NCBI GenBank assembly: GCA_032622095.1
Contig: CP136062.1
Coordinates: 155,864,875-155,928,874, forward strand
DNA: 64,000 bases
Reading direction: 5' to 3'
Origin: Siphonodentalium dalli
Lineage: Eukaryota; Mollusca; Scaphopoda; Gadilida; Siphonodentaliidae
Positions 34,118 through 48,920 of this stretch are shown one piece after another; within the stretch, counting starts at the first letter, position 1; every line of letters begins with the position of its first letter. Under the pieces are notes generated by a model. It was not told the DNA's origin and ran no database searches. It was given only the letters and a program-made list of their open reading frames with translations. A program made the translations under genes and the position numbers.

Positions 34118-35428
34118 ATATATAGGTATGACTCATCTGCACTTGTATTATATGTTCGTCTGTCGTCTGCTAATAATATGTCATTCCAATATATACTGTT
34201 ATACCTGATGGGAGAAACTATTTTGTGATGACATGGTTAACATCTCCATGGACAGTTTATTACATATATTATTTCAGATGTTCTAGCAATGGGTCAATAT
34301 CTTCAAAAGTTTAAATATGTTCACTAGACGCACAAAATACTTAAATATACTTTACCTAGATCCAGCTATGTATGGGGCCATCTCCAACTCTCTTCAATAG
34401 AATATATGCAATAAATTAATGAATTTGAGTCGTCGTACATGAGTGAAAAAAACCAGTAATTTAGTCTATTACATCGCCCATGAAGAGTATGTACTGTCGC
34501 AAAGGGAGATAAATCATGAGTCAGAAATAAGCTAAATGTTTTTGAGCAGAAATAACAATTCTAAATTAAATTGAACGTGAGTTGAATCCTTGTGAACATC
34601 TGCAGTACACCGGTTTATCACATAATTAACCGTTAACCCCGTCCCAATGTTTTAGTAAGACACACGTGTATTATCGCTGCGCGCAGTGACGTAAGGGCTT
34701 ATATCAATGGTGTCGAAGCCAATTCGGGGACTTTATTATTATGTTAAACATAATGTAATTACGATATTCGATTTTTGTTGCGTTATTTAGTGTTGGGTGT
34801 GAGATAACATGGTTGATACGGGTTGTTGACAAAATTGTTCAACATGAAAAGACACATTTGAAATTAAATATATTCGCTCTTGAATGTGCGTTTACATCAT
34901 ATTTGGTTGTGATAAGGAACCCAATATTAATTTGGTTAATCCCAGCCTTTTCGATGTCGTTTTTCCTCGCTTATGTGTGACTGTGATAAAATGGATCTTA
35001 AATTCGTCGCCTTTCTATGCGAATTGTATTATTCCAATAAATTCGATTCTAGCCTCACAAAAGCTCGGTTCGAATATAATTTAGTGCACTGGGTTGATTA
35101 CTTTCGTATACATGTGCGACTCATTAGATATCCTCTATGTTTCAAGTTGTTCTTTTGTAGGAAAATTGTTTTGACTTGAAAATCAGGAAGTGGTGTTTTG
35201 GAAGAAAGAGTGCCAAATTGCAAAATGGTATCCTCTCTGACAAATGCACAATTGTTTGCGCTCTATAATTACACTAGAGTTGCAGTGAATCCACAATTGT
35301 TATGATGCTGCTTTCTTTATGAAATATTTACTTTGTGAATTTGTTTCCATGGCCTCCGATGTTGAAACAAGCTACCTCTGCCCCTCCTTGACATTCATTT
35401 TAACTTTCGAATGTCTCTTTTTTTACAG

Positions 35429-35637
35429 AAGGGAAAAAAGTCGCCCTGTCATACAACTGCAAATTTGTGGAGACATCGACACTCTTCCATCACAACGTGG
35501 ATGAGTTGTTGGTCGGTATTCATAAACAAAACTCTTTGCACAACAACGCGCGAACAGGCTCAGGGAGGAAGATGAAGGCACTTTTACCACGCATTTTCAA
35601 GAGTAAAGCATCCTGTGAAAATTTGATGAAATTATAA
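35429..35637 (+). CDS. Duplicated RGK-like terminal exon 4 (unit B)
   Basis: Same acceptor, frame, TAA stop and C-terminal SCENLMKL as unit A; the difference noted is silent (GCT to GCG). Followed by the duplicated polyadenylation signal. A transcript joining exon 2 to this pair would make a protein differing at one residue only. Confidence 0.75.
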
Positions 35638-35986
35638 TTTATCAGTCACCTGTTCAGCAACATTCAGAGTATGAAATGATGTTATTATAACAATTGTTAT
35701 ATATTTATCATCGGTTATGTGAGATCGTGTAGCACGAGTGCTGTGTGGTAATGTGTTATCTTTGTCAGTGTTGAGAAGGAAACATGTATACCATTTTAAA
35801 CAGAGAATACTTGAAGCTAATAACCATATCCTGTCATCCATTTGTAACTCAGATATATTCAAATCGAAATTATTCAAAATCATGGAATCATATGTTGTAC
35901 ACTTAGCTGCATATATATATATAACATAAACGTAGCATATAACGTATGATTATTTTGTAAGTTATGGATAATTATGTATAGTCTGA

Positions 35987-35992
35987 AATAAA
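35987..35992 (+). terminator. Polyadenylation signal AATAAA (unit B)
   Basis: Counterpart of 18484-18489, 350 bp after the duplicated stop codon. Confidence 0.55.
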
Positions 35993-36012
35993 ACTATATA
36001 TCCATGTAGAGC

Positions 36013-36144
36013 ATTATCATCATCACCATTATCACCGTTGTCATCATCATGGTCATTATCGTAATCATCATAACTGCTATCTGTTATCACAATCAACATC
36101 AACATCATCGCCGGCATCATCATATTCATCGCCGTCGTCTTAAG
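36013..36144 (+). repeat. ATC-type microsatellite (unit B)
   Basis: Counterpart of 18510-18641. Confidence 0.8.
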
Positions 36145-36402
36145 TAATCACCACCAATTGTTTGGATTATATGAGCATTGACGGTTAACTATTTCGGTCG
36201 TAAATATATCTACACGCGCTTCCATTCATCAAACGACGTGAATTCCGTTACTAATTCCTTATTGATCATTCGGCAAAATCCGAGAACGGTGGGAAATTAC
36301 CTCTCATTCGTAAGCGGCCAACGGGGCCGAACACAATTAGGATCAGCTTTCAAAAAATGGCCTGAAAATGAGTTACCGCTCTGGTCTGTCAGGAAAATTT
36401 CG

Positions 36403-39400
36403 GGACCGGATGACTCGGAACTTTAACCAGGACAGGCGTGTTGGGACCCTAAAGGGACGGGACAGTAATTCTAGCTGGACCCGGGCCGTGGCTATTAATC
36501 TAACCGCGGGCGGGACAAATCGGTACCCTGACCCTAACCGGGGCGGGACGCGACTCTAACATTAACTGGGACGGGACCTTAGGCCTAACCCTAACCGGGG
36601 CGGCATCTTAACCCTAACACTGAACAGGACGACGCGGTATCCTAACCCTGACCGGACGGGACCATAAGTTGTATGTGGGTGTTCGGAACGGATTGTAACT
36701 TAACCATAACCGAACCTGGGCCCTACCCCGGAGCGAAACGGTGCGGGACCCCAACCTTAACCCAGACTGGACGAGACCGTAATTCTAGCTGGACCGTGAC
36801 TCATAGTTCTAACCGCGGACGGAACAAGTCGGGATCCTAACCGGGGCGGGACGAAACCCTAACTCTAACCGGGACGGGAAATAAAGCATAAACATAACCC
36901 TAACGGCAGCTTAACTCTAAGACTGAACAGGCCTAGTCCGACCGGACGGGACCATAACCTTTATGTTGGGGTCGGAGTGACTGTAACTTTAACCCTAACC
37001 GGATCGGGGCCCTATCCAGGAACTGAACGGGGCGGGGCCCTAAGCCAGGCAGGACGGGACCTTGACCCAACCCTGACGGGACATTAACACTGGCTACACC
37101 AATAACCCTAAACCTAAACGGCACTGGACGGCTCTGAACGGGAATTTAACCCTAGCCCTAACCGAGACGGGACCATAACGCTAACCGTTAGGGGAACCCA
37201 ATACTAACCGGGAAGTGACCCCTGACCCTAACCCATTCGGGACGGGAGCTTAACCCTAACTCTAACCGGGACGGTTGGAACCTAACACTAACAATACTCG
37301 TAACCTGATGGTGGATCCGGATGGTCCGTACATCGGACGGGACGAGCCGGGACCATAACAAGGAAGAGACGGGACCATAGGACGGTACCCTATCTCTAAC
37401 CGGAACCCTAACCCTACCCCGGGGCGGAAGTCGGGGGAGGGACGTTAAAACTAATCATAACCATAACCGGGACGGCACCAGTCGGGGGCAATAACAATAA
37501 CTGAAAAGAGGCCTTAAGCCTAACCACAAAGGGGACGGGACCTAAACCTTAATACGGACCAGAACGGGAGGTTAACATAACTACAACCGGGACTGGTGCT
37601 AAACCCTAACCCGTACCGGACGGGCGGGATTCTAATTTGGATGTGGTGGTTCGGAACGGTACTGTAACATAATCATGTCGGGGGTCTGACACGGAAATTA
37701 ATTGGGCGGGACCCAAACACTAACAGGACGGGGCCTATGCCCCAACCCTGACCGTGACGGGACCTCAACCCTTGGCAAAACTATAACCCAAACCCTAAAG
37801 GGACTGGACGGTTCGGGCGGGAACTTAAACACAACACAACTAACCTGGTCAGGGCCCTATCACTAACCGGTACGGAGCCTTAAACATAACCTTGGCGGGA
37901 GTTTAACCCTATCTGGTACGGGATGTTACTACAGTACTAACTGACAACAATCGTTACCTGGCGGGTAAACCCGACCGCGGACGGGACGAATCGGGACCCT
38001 AACCAGGACGGCACCCTAACCTTTAACTGAACGTAACTGGTTGGAACGGGACCTTAACACTAAACGTAAACATAAAACTGGACGGGGCCAGAGGACCTGA
38101 CGTTCACACTAACCATAACCGGGACTGTACGGCTCTGGGCTGGAATTTCACAATAACCATAACTGGGACGGGACCAGTCGGGACCCTAACACTTACCTGG
38201 ACTGGACCTTTGTCCGATTCCTAACTCGAACTTGGACGGGACCTTGAGCCTAACCCATAACCGGGAAGGGACGGGACCACAACAAGGGCGGTATCCTAAC
38301 AGTAGCAAGAACTGGACGGATTGGAACGGGACCTTAACCCTAAACATTACCCTAAACCGGGACCAGTGTCATGGGACGTCCGGGACGTTAACACTAACCT
38401 TAACGATAACCCTAACCGGGACTGGACGGCTCTGAACTGGAACTTCACCAGAACCTGACTGCGACGAGACCAGTCGGATTCCTAACACTAACCGGGACTC
38501 GACCTTAGAGCCATATCCCTAACTCTAACTTGGACGAAACATTGAACCTAACCTTAACCGGGACGGGAGCTTAACCCTGACAATAACCGGGGAGGTACCC
38601 CAAGCTGGACGTGGCGGGATGGGACCATAACTCTAACCCTAACCGGACGGGACGAGTCGGGAAACTAACCCGGGATGGAGAGAGACACTAACCCTACCAG
38701 AGTATGACCCTAACCATAACTGTGACTGGACGGCTCGGGAATGTAATTTAGGCCTAACACTAACCCTAACTGGGACGGACCCTACCACTAACCGAAACGT
38801 TACGGTACCTTAAACCAACACCCAACTCAAACCGTGGCGGGATGGGGCTGGACCTTAAGCCTAACCTAATTATGAGTGGACCCTGACTCGAACCGCGGCA
38901 TGGTCTTAACCTTAGCTCTAGCCGGGAGGGGACCGTAACACTATCCGAGATGTGACGGGACCGTAAACCGAGCCCTAACTCTAAGCGGGACTCGACATTA
39001 AAACTAACTCTAGCTAATCCGGGGAGGATGGGACCTAACCCTAATCGGGACGGAACCGTAACCCTAATTCTAACAGGTACGGGACTCTAACCCTTACAGG
39101 ACGGGATGTAAACCTTAACCCTAACTGGTACTTGACCTTAAACCTAACTCTAAGCCGAACCGTGTAGGGACGGGCCCTTAACCATAACTCTAACCGGGAC
39201 GGGACCTTTAGGTTCCCCTACCCAACCGCGGCGGTGTGTGCCGGCCCTTAATCCTACACTAATCCGAATGCCAGCGGGAGGACATTAAACCTATCTCTAA
39301 TCCGAATCGGGGCGGGACGGGACCTTAACACTACCCATAACCGGGACGGGACTGGACCCACACACTGACCGTAATCGGCACGGGACGATAAGGGCCGTGA

Positions 39401-39580
39401 CGGGACCCTAGTATAACAGGGATAGATCGAGATGGGACCTTTACACTATAGCACTAATCCTAAACGGGACAGGACGGGGCGGATCCTAACCCTAACTGGG
39501 ACGGGACCCTAACCATAACCGGTATGGACGGGATGGGACAGCGGGCGCGGGTAGTGACGGTAACGGGGCGCGCGGGCGGA
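36403..39580 (+). repeat. Telomere-like minisatellite array (unit B)
   Basis: Counterpart of 18900-22050. It aligns unit by unit, with point differences and one insertion of about 27 bp near 39369-39396. That the internal units have stayed in register shows little array turnover since the duplication. Confidence 0.92.
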
Positions 39581-40665
39581 GCAACTCGTAGTTGTGTTGG
39601 TTGGGGCGTCACTGTACGTCTGTTTTCGACCAATTGGCACTGATGTTCTAATTTTTTCGGTCCAAATTATCGCCCCATGCACTTTCACTTCAATGTTCCA
39701 GACCGAGCATAGCAGCAACTCATATTCGGACACTTTTTGAAACTCGATCCAAATTTACTTCGGCTAAATCGAATTCTATCCAGCTATTATTTACATATAC
39801 TTCTGAACACCTGATATATACATATTTTTTGTTTTGAACTATCAACGTTAGCGTTGTTAACATAATGAGAGCGGGTCTCAAGTTACAAAGAGCACATACT
39901 AATAACGCTGTCAATGGCTACCGTTTTAAACCTGTTTACCCTGGAAGCCTATAACATTGTAGAGGTCGGTTGTTTATTATGACATCAAGGTGAACATATC
40001 CATACTGCACATGGCGTCACTTTATATTGCAACCAGTCTTTTCGCTTGCTTCTTGAATTAACGAACAGCAGAGGAATATCTGCTGGTTGCTTTCATGTTT
40101 TCATTTCAATTCAATATGTTGGGACGTTTGTACACCCGCAATCCGATATTTGACTAAGAGATGATTATAATTTTGCGTAGAAGTACAATTTAGTTTTATC
40201 TTATCGAATATGCCATTTCATTTTATGCCATTGTCTGATTTATTTGATTTATATTCGTGAATAATCCTGTGTCTTTCAATTGTTCTTGGCTGATAGCGAT
40301 TCACGTGATTAGATTCATATATCTGTATGTGGCTCATGTTATCGTTTCTACATTGTGTATCATGGTTTTGCATGCTTCAATATCTACTGGTTAATTTATT
40401 TTGGCTTTTATGTGTTAATTTCATTTCATTCGAGTCTTTTGTAACGTACATAAATTGCCCACAACTCGATATTTGGCCAAGCGATTATTCAACTTTTGCA
40501 TAGAAGTAAACTTTATTTTTTGAAAATATCATTTTATCATGACATTCACTGATTTGTATGATTGTTATTCATGCGCTCTAAATAATCCTGTCACTTCCAA
40601 TTGTCGATTCGTGATCTTGAATCACGTGATCATATTCATATATTTGGCGATTGCTCAAGCCGATG

Positions 40666-41015
40666 TTCTATGTTTTCACGTTTACTACACATAGCGATTA
40701 CGCAGACCAATGTTCTACATGTACGTTGTAATGCGTATTACATTATGTTGATTGTGTTCATGGTATACATTGTCCCGAATGTCCTTAACCAGACACCACA
40801 TGTAAGCGAAAAATAAATTTGTCGGATCGGAATAATGGACTTCTATGTTTTCACGTTTACTACACATAGCGATTACGCAGACCAATGTTCTACATGTACG
40901 TTGTAATGCGTATTACATTATGTTGATTGTGTTCATGGTATACATTGTCCCGAATGTCCTTAACCAGACACCACATGTAAGCGAAAAATAAATTTGTCGG
41001 ATCGGAATAATGGAC
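40666..41015 (+). repeat. 175-bp tandem duplication private to unit B
   Basis: The segment 40666-40840, beginning TTCTATGTTTTCACG, is repeated immediately at 40841-41015 with no difference noted. Unit A has a single copy. The event therefore followed the A/B duplication, or arose on one haplotype. Confidence 0.9.
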
Positions 41016-42645
41016 TTTGTCTCACTTACTCCCTATGCATGGAAATTGCTTTAATAGGCATCAAACCAGTGACATTACATAACTACGGTCTTTACTTATT
41101 GTATACAAATTAATAGAAGTTCAGTAAAAATAACTATAATTTGATTAAGTCTCTTTAATCCGTGTTATCGAAGAAAATATATCGTCAAATGTATAGCGTA
41201 TTGGGGTACTATTACTTGTACAACCACTTATCTCACATATATCCTAGATTCGTTTCGTTTGCAACTGATGCTAAATTGTGTTCTTAGTATTTTGTTGAAA
41301 GGTAACTGATATGTATACTGTTGATACGTACGGTTCCAGCTGGACTATACGCACCCCTGATCAAGACTTAGTGGTCCTGCTAATGTGATGTGATGTGATG
41401 CTGGTGGTCTCTGCTGAATTGCTATAATACGATTCGGGCGAACTGATGCTGTTAAGACAAAGTACCGTTATTTTTCAAATGTTGTCATTTTCTGGGTGTA
41501 TGGCTAATACGAGCGGTTTGGAATAAGACCAGTGCATGTTTGGAACATAAAAAACATAGACATTTTGAACAAATATAATAATGGCTGCTCTGGTGTTTGC
41601 AAAACGATGTGAATTGCCATCTTGCTATAGTCGATTTGCCACAACTAGTACAACCAATATAAACATATCTCGCAATATATATGTGTTGGAATGTTTGATA
41701 CACACAATGGCTTTTCATATTGCAGATTTTCCGAACGCCGCACAAACGACAATTTTAGAACAAATAACGTACATGTTCTTAACAGCGTAAATTTGCCATG
41801 ACAGCATCTTAGCAATTCAACAGGGCCCACCAGCATCGCATCACATTGGCGGGACCAGTTGACCAGTTGTGATACTGTAATAGGATGAAACTTTAATGGT
41901 CTGACTGTAATTGTGTTCGAGGGTACGCCAATACATGGGATTCGTTAATCAAATAATTTATTATTGCGACAGTTCTTTAATCTTAGTGTTCGATATTCCG
42001 AGAGTTCGATACTTAAGAATTTACAGCGACGTGGACATGAATAACAGTCGGCCTCATCAACATAAAATAAATGTTCCCTGAGGCATCACCATGCGCAAAA
42101 GAATCCCACCGGTATCAAATTTAAACACCATACATACATTTGGGAACAGACAATTAACACACGCGTATATATAATTGCGTAAATGATACACAAATATCCA
42201 AATGTTTGTCTTTGTCGTGTCTTATACATGTATGTTACAACATATGTGACTTATTGGTGCTCTATATAAAGATTCACGTACATGCACGTGCGTGAGCGAC
42301 ACATACACGTGTAATAATTTAACGCGATGCTGAAACGGATGCCAGCTTCCGTATGTGAGGAAACTACATGCTATTCTGAAAGCTAGCGCGACCTACATGT
42401 ATATTTACATATTCGCGACTTTCGGACTATCGAATAATCGTAATATCTAACTATCTGACAAACGAACTGCCTAATTTTTTCGTCATTTGACAAATATACA
42501 ACATTCATATTTGAGAATAAGTGGGACAGTTGAAGCACAGGTCCCCAGATCAAAGATTTACTCCACCCACAATAATACTTAATCCCATAGAAATGTATTC
42601 AACTTGGCGGGGCCTAATTTTTATTTATTTTTTTCACTAAAAAAA

Positions 42646-43650
42646 CAGGTTCAAAATAGAAAACAAATATTTTTGTTACATAAAGGCCTCATATATACGT
42701 AGAAATATATTTTCTTACTCATCAATTTGATGTATCCCGTGTAAAAACATGGTCCAGAAAAACTCCTGTTATGAGCACAGGTCTGACGGAAACCGGCTGT
42801 TGAAATCCCTCGATCGAGATGGAGTCCGCTCAACTCGGTCAAAGAGCCGGATTTTGACCACACCGACTTGTGCTTCAAAAACGAACTAAACGGTAAGTAG
42901 AATATATATATTATACATAATTAGAAGCGGAATCACGGCATCATATCTCTCGTATTTATTGAAATAATCAGTTTCATAAAACCGGAAGCAAATTTAAATT
43001 GTCCAAAACAAGCCATTTTGTAAGTAAGCACGTAACACTAATTTGTCATTGGCCCAATATAAATCAAATATATAACGAAGAAGTAATGTACATACGCTCT
43101 AAATATTTACGAAGTTATATTCTTGTCCATGTGTATGTTTTCAAATCGCCATTCGTGTTAATTCAATCTTTATCTATTCTTTTCATTTTTTATAAATACA
43201 TATTGTGTTGCATAGAATTATAAATAGTACTCACGGCAGACTCGCATAAAATGGCTGGTTTTGGAAAATTTATATTTGCTTCCGAATTCATGAATCTGAT
43301 TTTTTTCAATAAATACGAGAGATACGATGACATGATGTGGCCAGATTGGTTTGGGTGTGTCAGTAATTAATTCCGCTTCTAATGATGTATAATATATATA
43401 TTTTACTTAACGTTGAGAGTTTTTGAAGCGCAAGTCGGTGTAAAAATCCGACTCGCTGACCCAGTTTAGCGGGCACCATCTAGAACGAGTGATTTTAGCA
43501 GTCGGTTTGCTCCAGACCTGTGCTCATATCCGGAGTTTTTCTGAACCAATTTTACACGGCATACTTAAAATTGAAGAGTAATAAAATATCTTTCTACCTA
43601 TATATGAAGCATTTATGTTGCTAACATTATTTTTGTGTGTTTTGAACCTG
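42646..43650. mobile_element. Foldback element / long-TIR MITE (unit B)
   Basis: Same 1005-bp length and ends as 24944-25948. A few base differences (for example GTCCAATA to GCCCAATA near 43051). Confidence 0.85.
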
Positions 43651-44099
43651 TTTGTGGACTTTGAAAAAGTTATAACAAATTAGGGCCGTCCGCGTTCGAT
43701 ACCTTTCTATTATAGGAAGAATATAGGGGCGGGGTATTTTTGTTTTTTTGTTCTGGCGACCTGTGAGTTAAAGATGCCCAAATTTGATAAAATACAAAAT
43801 ACACCTAATGTGACAAAATACACAAAATTTGACAAAAACAAATCTTTGGCAACATAAGCATGGACGCTATCATAGACGATATTGGAATGTTTGCTAGACT
43901 GACCACAGTCAAACGTGCTAAAAAGTTGCTCTTTTGAAATTCGACATTTGGCCATCAATACTTCATAATGATAATGCAGGGTTCGTTGTGCCATTCATTT
44001 TCGTGTATACAAACTGTGCATTTGAAGGTTGTTTGCTGTCAAACCGTCAGGGCATCTTTAAGTCATCGCTAGCAACGTTAGATGTCCTCACAAAACCTA

Positions 44100-47000
44100 A
44101 GTATACACAATGATGCGAGTCTTTCCAGTAGGAGCGTGGACGAACAAAGTATGAGGAGTTCCAACTCTAGAACATCCTACATACAGTTGTCCATGCGAAA
44201 ATTAAGACAGTTGTAAACAAACAACAAATACAGTTTGGCCTTGAGACTTATTAATTGAAATGGCATAGCTCAATTTTTGATTTTAGTTTCTTAAACCGAA
44301 ACGGAATGTCAGATGGTATGGGGGTGTGCATGGCATAAACACATATTCTCCCTTACCACAGCCAGGCAGAATAGTAGCCACAATGACATGCGCCAATAGC
44401 TTAGTGACCACCAGCCGTGTTCCGTTGAAAATGTTGCGCAGACGCATGGTTTTGCTCCTGCTTTCAGCCAAATATTGTGAAGAGGAAGACATGGTGGCTC
44501 TAATAAATTAAATTATGTGCGATAGGTGACAACCTCTGATGAATCTGTAACAACGTCAACTGATGTGTAGGAATGGGAGCTCCCGGGCATTTCATTAACA
44601 CGTTTGTTGTTGATGCTGTTCAGTCACAGACATTGGCGCAATAATTGCAAGTTTACATAGACAAGTAATGTTTTGATAGTGGTCGCGTAGGCTTGAGAAT
44701 ACACGTGAAACGGGGAAGGATCCACACACCATCATCGTCTAAAAACACTTTAGTTTCTCTAAGTTGTTGTAATGTTCGAGCGAACTGTGCGAAAGCTGGT
44801 TCCCATGGAGTTGTGCTCGCAGCGATTTATGGTTAACATGGTGCCGCAACGAAGACGACTTCACGCAAGCCTGGTTCCGTCAGCTTTCGTCCCCCTGGTA
44901 ATGACTGGTAAAGTTTGCCTAAAGTCACCAGACAACATGACAGTGAGTCTCCCCATTTGTGGATTTGTATCCCGTACGTCTTTTAATGTTATGTCAATTG
45001 CCTCCAATGCTCTGGTATGTGCCACTGTACATTCATCCCATACAATCATGTGTCACGTTCTGAAAAATTGCGCAAGTCCGGAAGTTTTGGAAATGTTGCA
45101 AACCGGAGCATCATTGGTGACCAAGTCCAAAGACAACTTAAAGGCAGAATGAGCTGTGGCAGCATTACCCGACGAAGCAACATGTTCGTGACGAAGTTTC
45201 CCCAGTTCCAGCAGGTGCATCGTGAAAACATATTCCTCCAGTATGAGATTGCACTCGACCGATGGTGGAATATGCTACCCTTTATTCGTGTAAAAGTTTT
45301 TTTTTCATTTTCATTAATGTATCCGACCAAAGAATCGATGTCGTTGAATGTTTGCCGTAATATCTCGTTGTCAGAATGTTCAGCTCGGTTCAGTTTGATG
45401 CCGACCAAGCGTATGCAGTCCTTTTCCCCGCAAAGCAATAACCATGTCTTCTATATCTATTAATGCGACAATGAAGACCTCATCACTGTAGGCACTTTCC
45501 ATTTCCGGGTATCTTAATTGAACCTGGTGTTTAAAATCTTCAGAAAAATCATCCCGTTATTGGTATAGTATTAAAGGATCACAAACTTCACATGTTTTGA
45601 TGATAATTGCAGAGAATTCAGAGGCTTGTTGCTGAATGCGATGCCGAAGCTTTCATTAAAGTTGCATTCCATTTGGTATCGTCTTCGAGCAGTTCGCGCT
45701 TAACGCATGCTTCTCGGTAAGTAGCGCATACGTCGCCATCCTCAATCCGGAGATCTGCAAACGAAGTTGGACAACTGACTTCACGTAGGAGTAGTCTTTA
45801 AAAAAACATGAATGTTGGTTGGGATGGACGGTGTGTACTCCATAAAGCAGTATCAAGTCTAATATCAGCATGATTGTCTAGAGCACCTCAGTTTCTTCAA
45901 GTTCATCTGTTGTTACACCACGTGTAGTTGGGTGGTATTGGGTTATAAAACAACGTTTGTGCAAAGGAATCATCTTGACACAGTTGAAAGAAACCCGTCA
46001 GTATAGTATCTCACGGTGATATTGCTGCGTTATCGGTGGGTAGAATAAACCCGCTGACCATTTTCCAACTGGACAGCAAGTTGTTGGATGGCAGGATGTC
46101 GTTCGTGGATTGGAAATCCAGATATCCTCCACAAAGCTTCATTGCTGCTTATATATCGGCCCATCGGGTATTGAGTAACTTCATCGTGGACATCTTGCTG
46201 ACGTGCATGCATAGCAGCATCCGATGTTTTGTTGTCGCCTTCGAGCAATTCGCGCTTAACACATGTTTCTCGATAAGTAACACAGACGATGCCATCCACA
46301 GTCCGGTGATCTGCAAAAACGTGGGAGGTGGAACCCTTGACTTCATGTAGTAGTCTTAAAAGGAAACATTCATGTTGGCTGGAATGGACGGTGTATAATC
46401 TCCCTATAGCAGTGTCGTGTCTAGTTAGAGCATTGTATTCTACAACAGAACCTCGTTTTCTTCTATTCCATCTGTTGTTACGCTACGTGCAATAGGATTG
46501 TACCTGGTGATAAAACAACGTTTGTGCCAAGGAATCTTCCTGACACAGTGCTATTGCCTGATTTGCAGCATTATCGGCGGTAAAATAAACCCGCTGACCA
46601 TTTTCCAAATGGACAGCAAACTGTTAGATGCCATGATGTTGTTAGTGGACTAAAATTTCAAATATCCCATAAAACCTTCATTGTTGTGTATATATCTGAT
46701 TGCTTTTAAACCACCGTCTCCAGGTCTCCTTCGCATGTAAGAAGGATACTCATCCTCGGCTGTTTTAGTCTCCAGAATAAACGATTCGAGGTACCGTTTC
46801 TTGCACTTATTGTCTTTCATGCACGGTGATTTGTGTTTATTGGAATTGAATGGACCGTGTACCATTATTTTGTGTCTCGACAATGTCGAAGAGCCATCTG
46901 TCTGTTGCAGGATATGGAAGCTCTGCCGATATGATGGTTTCAAGCTGGTTGGATTGAATTTTGGTGATGAGCCAAATCAAAATATGCGCATGCGGCAACG

Positions 47001-47915
47001 AATTATATGGTGGACTTTTGGCACCGCACTGGTCCGGCAATTTGGGACTTTGTCATGAGGTCCATTACTTTCAGTACTAGGTGGAATGTCAGTGAGATAA
47101 TGTCTGTGGACGTAAGTTTGACCAAGAAGAAGCTCACATTGTGTTTCCTTCCATTTTGAATTACATGTGATTGTTATAAGTAGATCGGATCGGTCGTAAT
47201 GCCGAACAAAGGTCATGGCATGAAATGACAGGCATAAAAGTCCATACAAGAGACGGTCTTTCTATAGTTTCACCTGCCTGTGGAATTCCAAAGTGATAAC
47301 CCTCTTCCCCATTCACAAACAACAGAGGATACAATAGGACATCATGCTATCTGTGTTTCGATGTTGCGTCTGAGATTATTATATCTGCATTTTAAAACAA
47401 TATCCCTGGTTTCATATACCCAACTAGTCACGATCACAGCTACTTCGTTGCATTACGGTGCATTAAAACGGCGAGCATGCTCTCCAGATTGAACATTGTC
47501 AGCATCAATGACGACTTCTTGTTCTTGTCTATGTGCACATTCCAAGGTGTACTTAGACCTTTGAACGATATTGGTTGAATGTAGCATGTTCTGTAATTTC
47601 ACAATGATATCAAATCGTGTTCCTTGGTTTCCGTTGTATCTACTCTGCGTCTGGCTCTGAGGATCTCGCACAAAGTAAAGTTGTAGATATCGAGGTTGTT
47701 CGTCAGGCAGCGGCTGGAGGGATCCGAATATGTGGTAAACCTGCCCTTGGACTTTATATATAGGCATACACCCTCCTTCCCCGTTGATATTGGGTCCTAT
47801 CGATGTCATCTGAACTGCGATATTATAGTTGAATGTTATTCAGAAAATGTTTCGATTCGGGCGTGGTGCCCACCAGAAGACAAATCAAAGGCTCCGGTGG
47901 TTCTAGACGCATGGT
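44100..47915 (-). mobile_element. Helitron remnant (unit B)
   Basis: Copy of 26395-30210 with the same broken Rep and helicase blocks, the same internal duplication and the same Walker A Lys-to-Glu change. So the element was already dead before the 17.5-kb duplication. The N-terminal frame here shows an added ATG (47809) from one base change. Confidence 0.92.
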
Positions 47916-48459
47916 TATTCTCATCGTTCAGATATGTACCCCACATAATATATAATATAAAAAAAACTGCTGTGTTGAGAGCCCCATGCTATTATAATTA
48001 AACTGTATAATTGAATAATGCGCATATCGATCTACAGAGGTACATATACGCGGTTCGTTCTAGATGAAACTTCCGAGCCGAACACTGAAACAAACGCAAA
48101 AAAATGTATTGATGTCAATTTTGCCCCCATTTGTGGCCAAATTATCCACCACATAATTAATTATGTTGTGCATCAGCGACACTTTTTAGAAACGTTTGTC
48201 TTATCTATTATGGTCTTAATCCAATTAACCGACACCAATTCCCGTTCAGTATATCATGTAGACGTCTACATATCAGTTTCTATGAAAATCGTTGAATTAG
48301 TTTTATCAATTGTGTTGCTCCTCGTCCGTGATATCAATTCCTGACCCAAAATGGAAGCCATCCGGAACATTTATGCTACGTCATTAGTGTTCGTATAGCA
48401 CATATATCTACATATACGTTTGGGGACATCCAGGATACAAATGTGTTGTCAATCTTGGT

Positions 48460-48920
48460 GGTTCGCCCCATCATTGACTTCGGCGGTGGAACTTTTGCAA
48501 CTTTAAATCATACCTTAAATTCCATGTACAATGGACATGACTATATATAGGTTTGGTGGAAATCTAAATTGACATCAGCAAAGCGTGTATCATGTTTGAG
48601 CTCTTTCACTGATGCACAACTGTGACATCGACTTTCTTATCCTTAAACCAAACCATTAGACTCCCTATAATCGATTACAGAATATTTTTTTTATAAATGT
48701 GTGGTCTGTGTCATTTGGGGACCTTTAAACTACACCATTAATGCCACTATGATGGAGCTGGCTAACGACTCGTCAACTTAGCATTTCAATAACCCCCAAG
48801 GCAAGTATGCAAGGATGACTCGCATTTAATGTCCACAAATTTGAAGGACAGCGAACGAAAGAAATGATTTATTCCACCGAGCCCGTTTCTTATACCATTG
48901 AATTGTATGATAAATGTGTT
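48460..48920 (-). repeat. LINE 3'-end fragment, inverted copy (unit B)
   Basis: Counterpart of 30755-31215. Confidence 0.7.
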
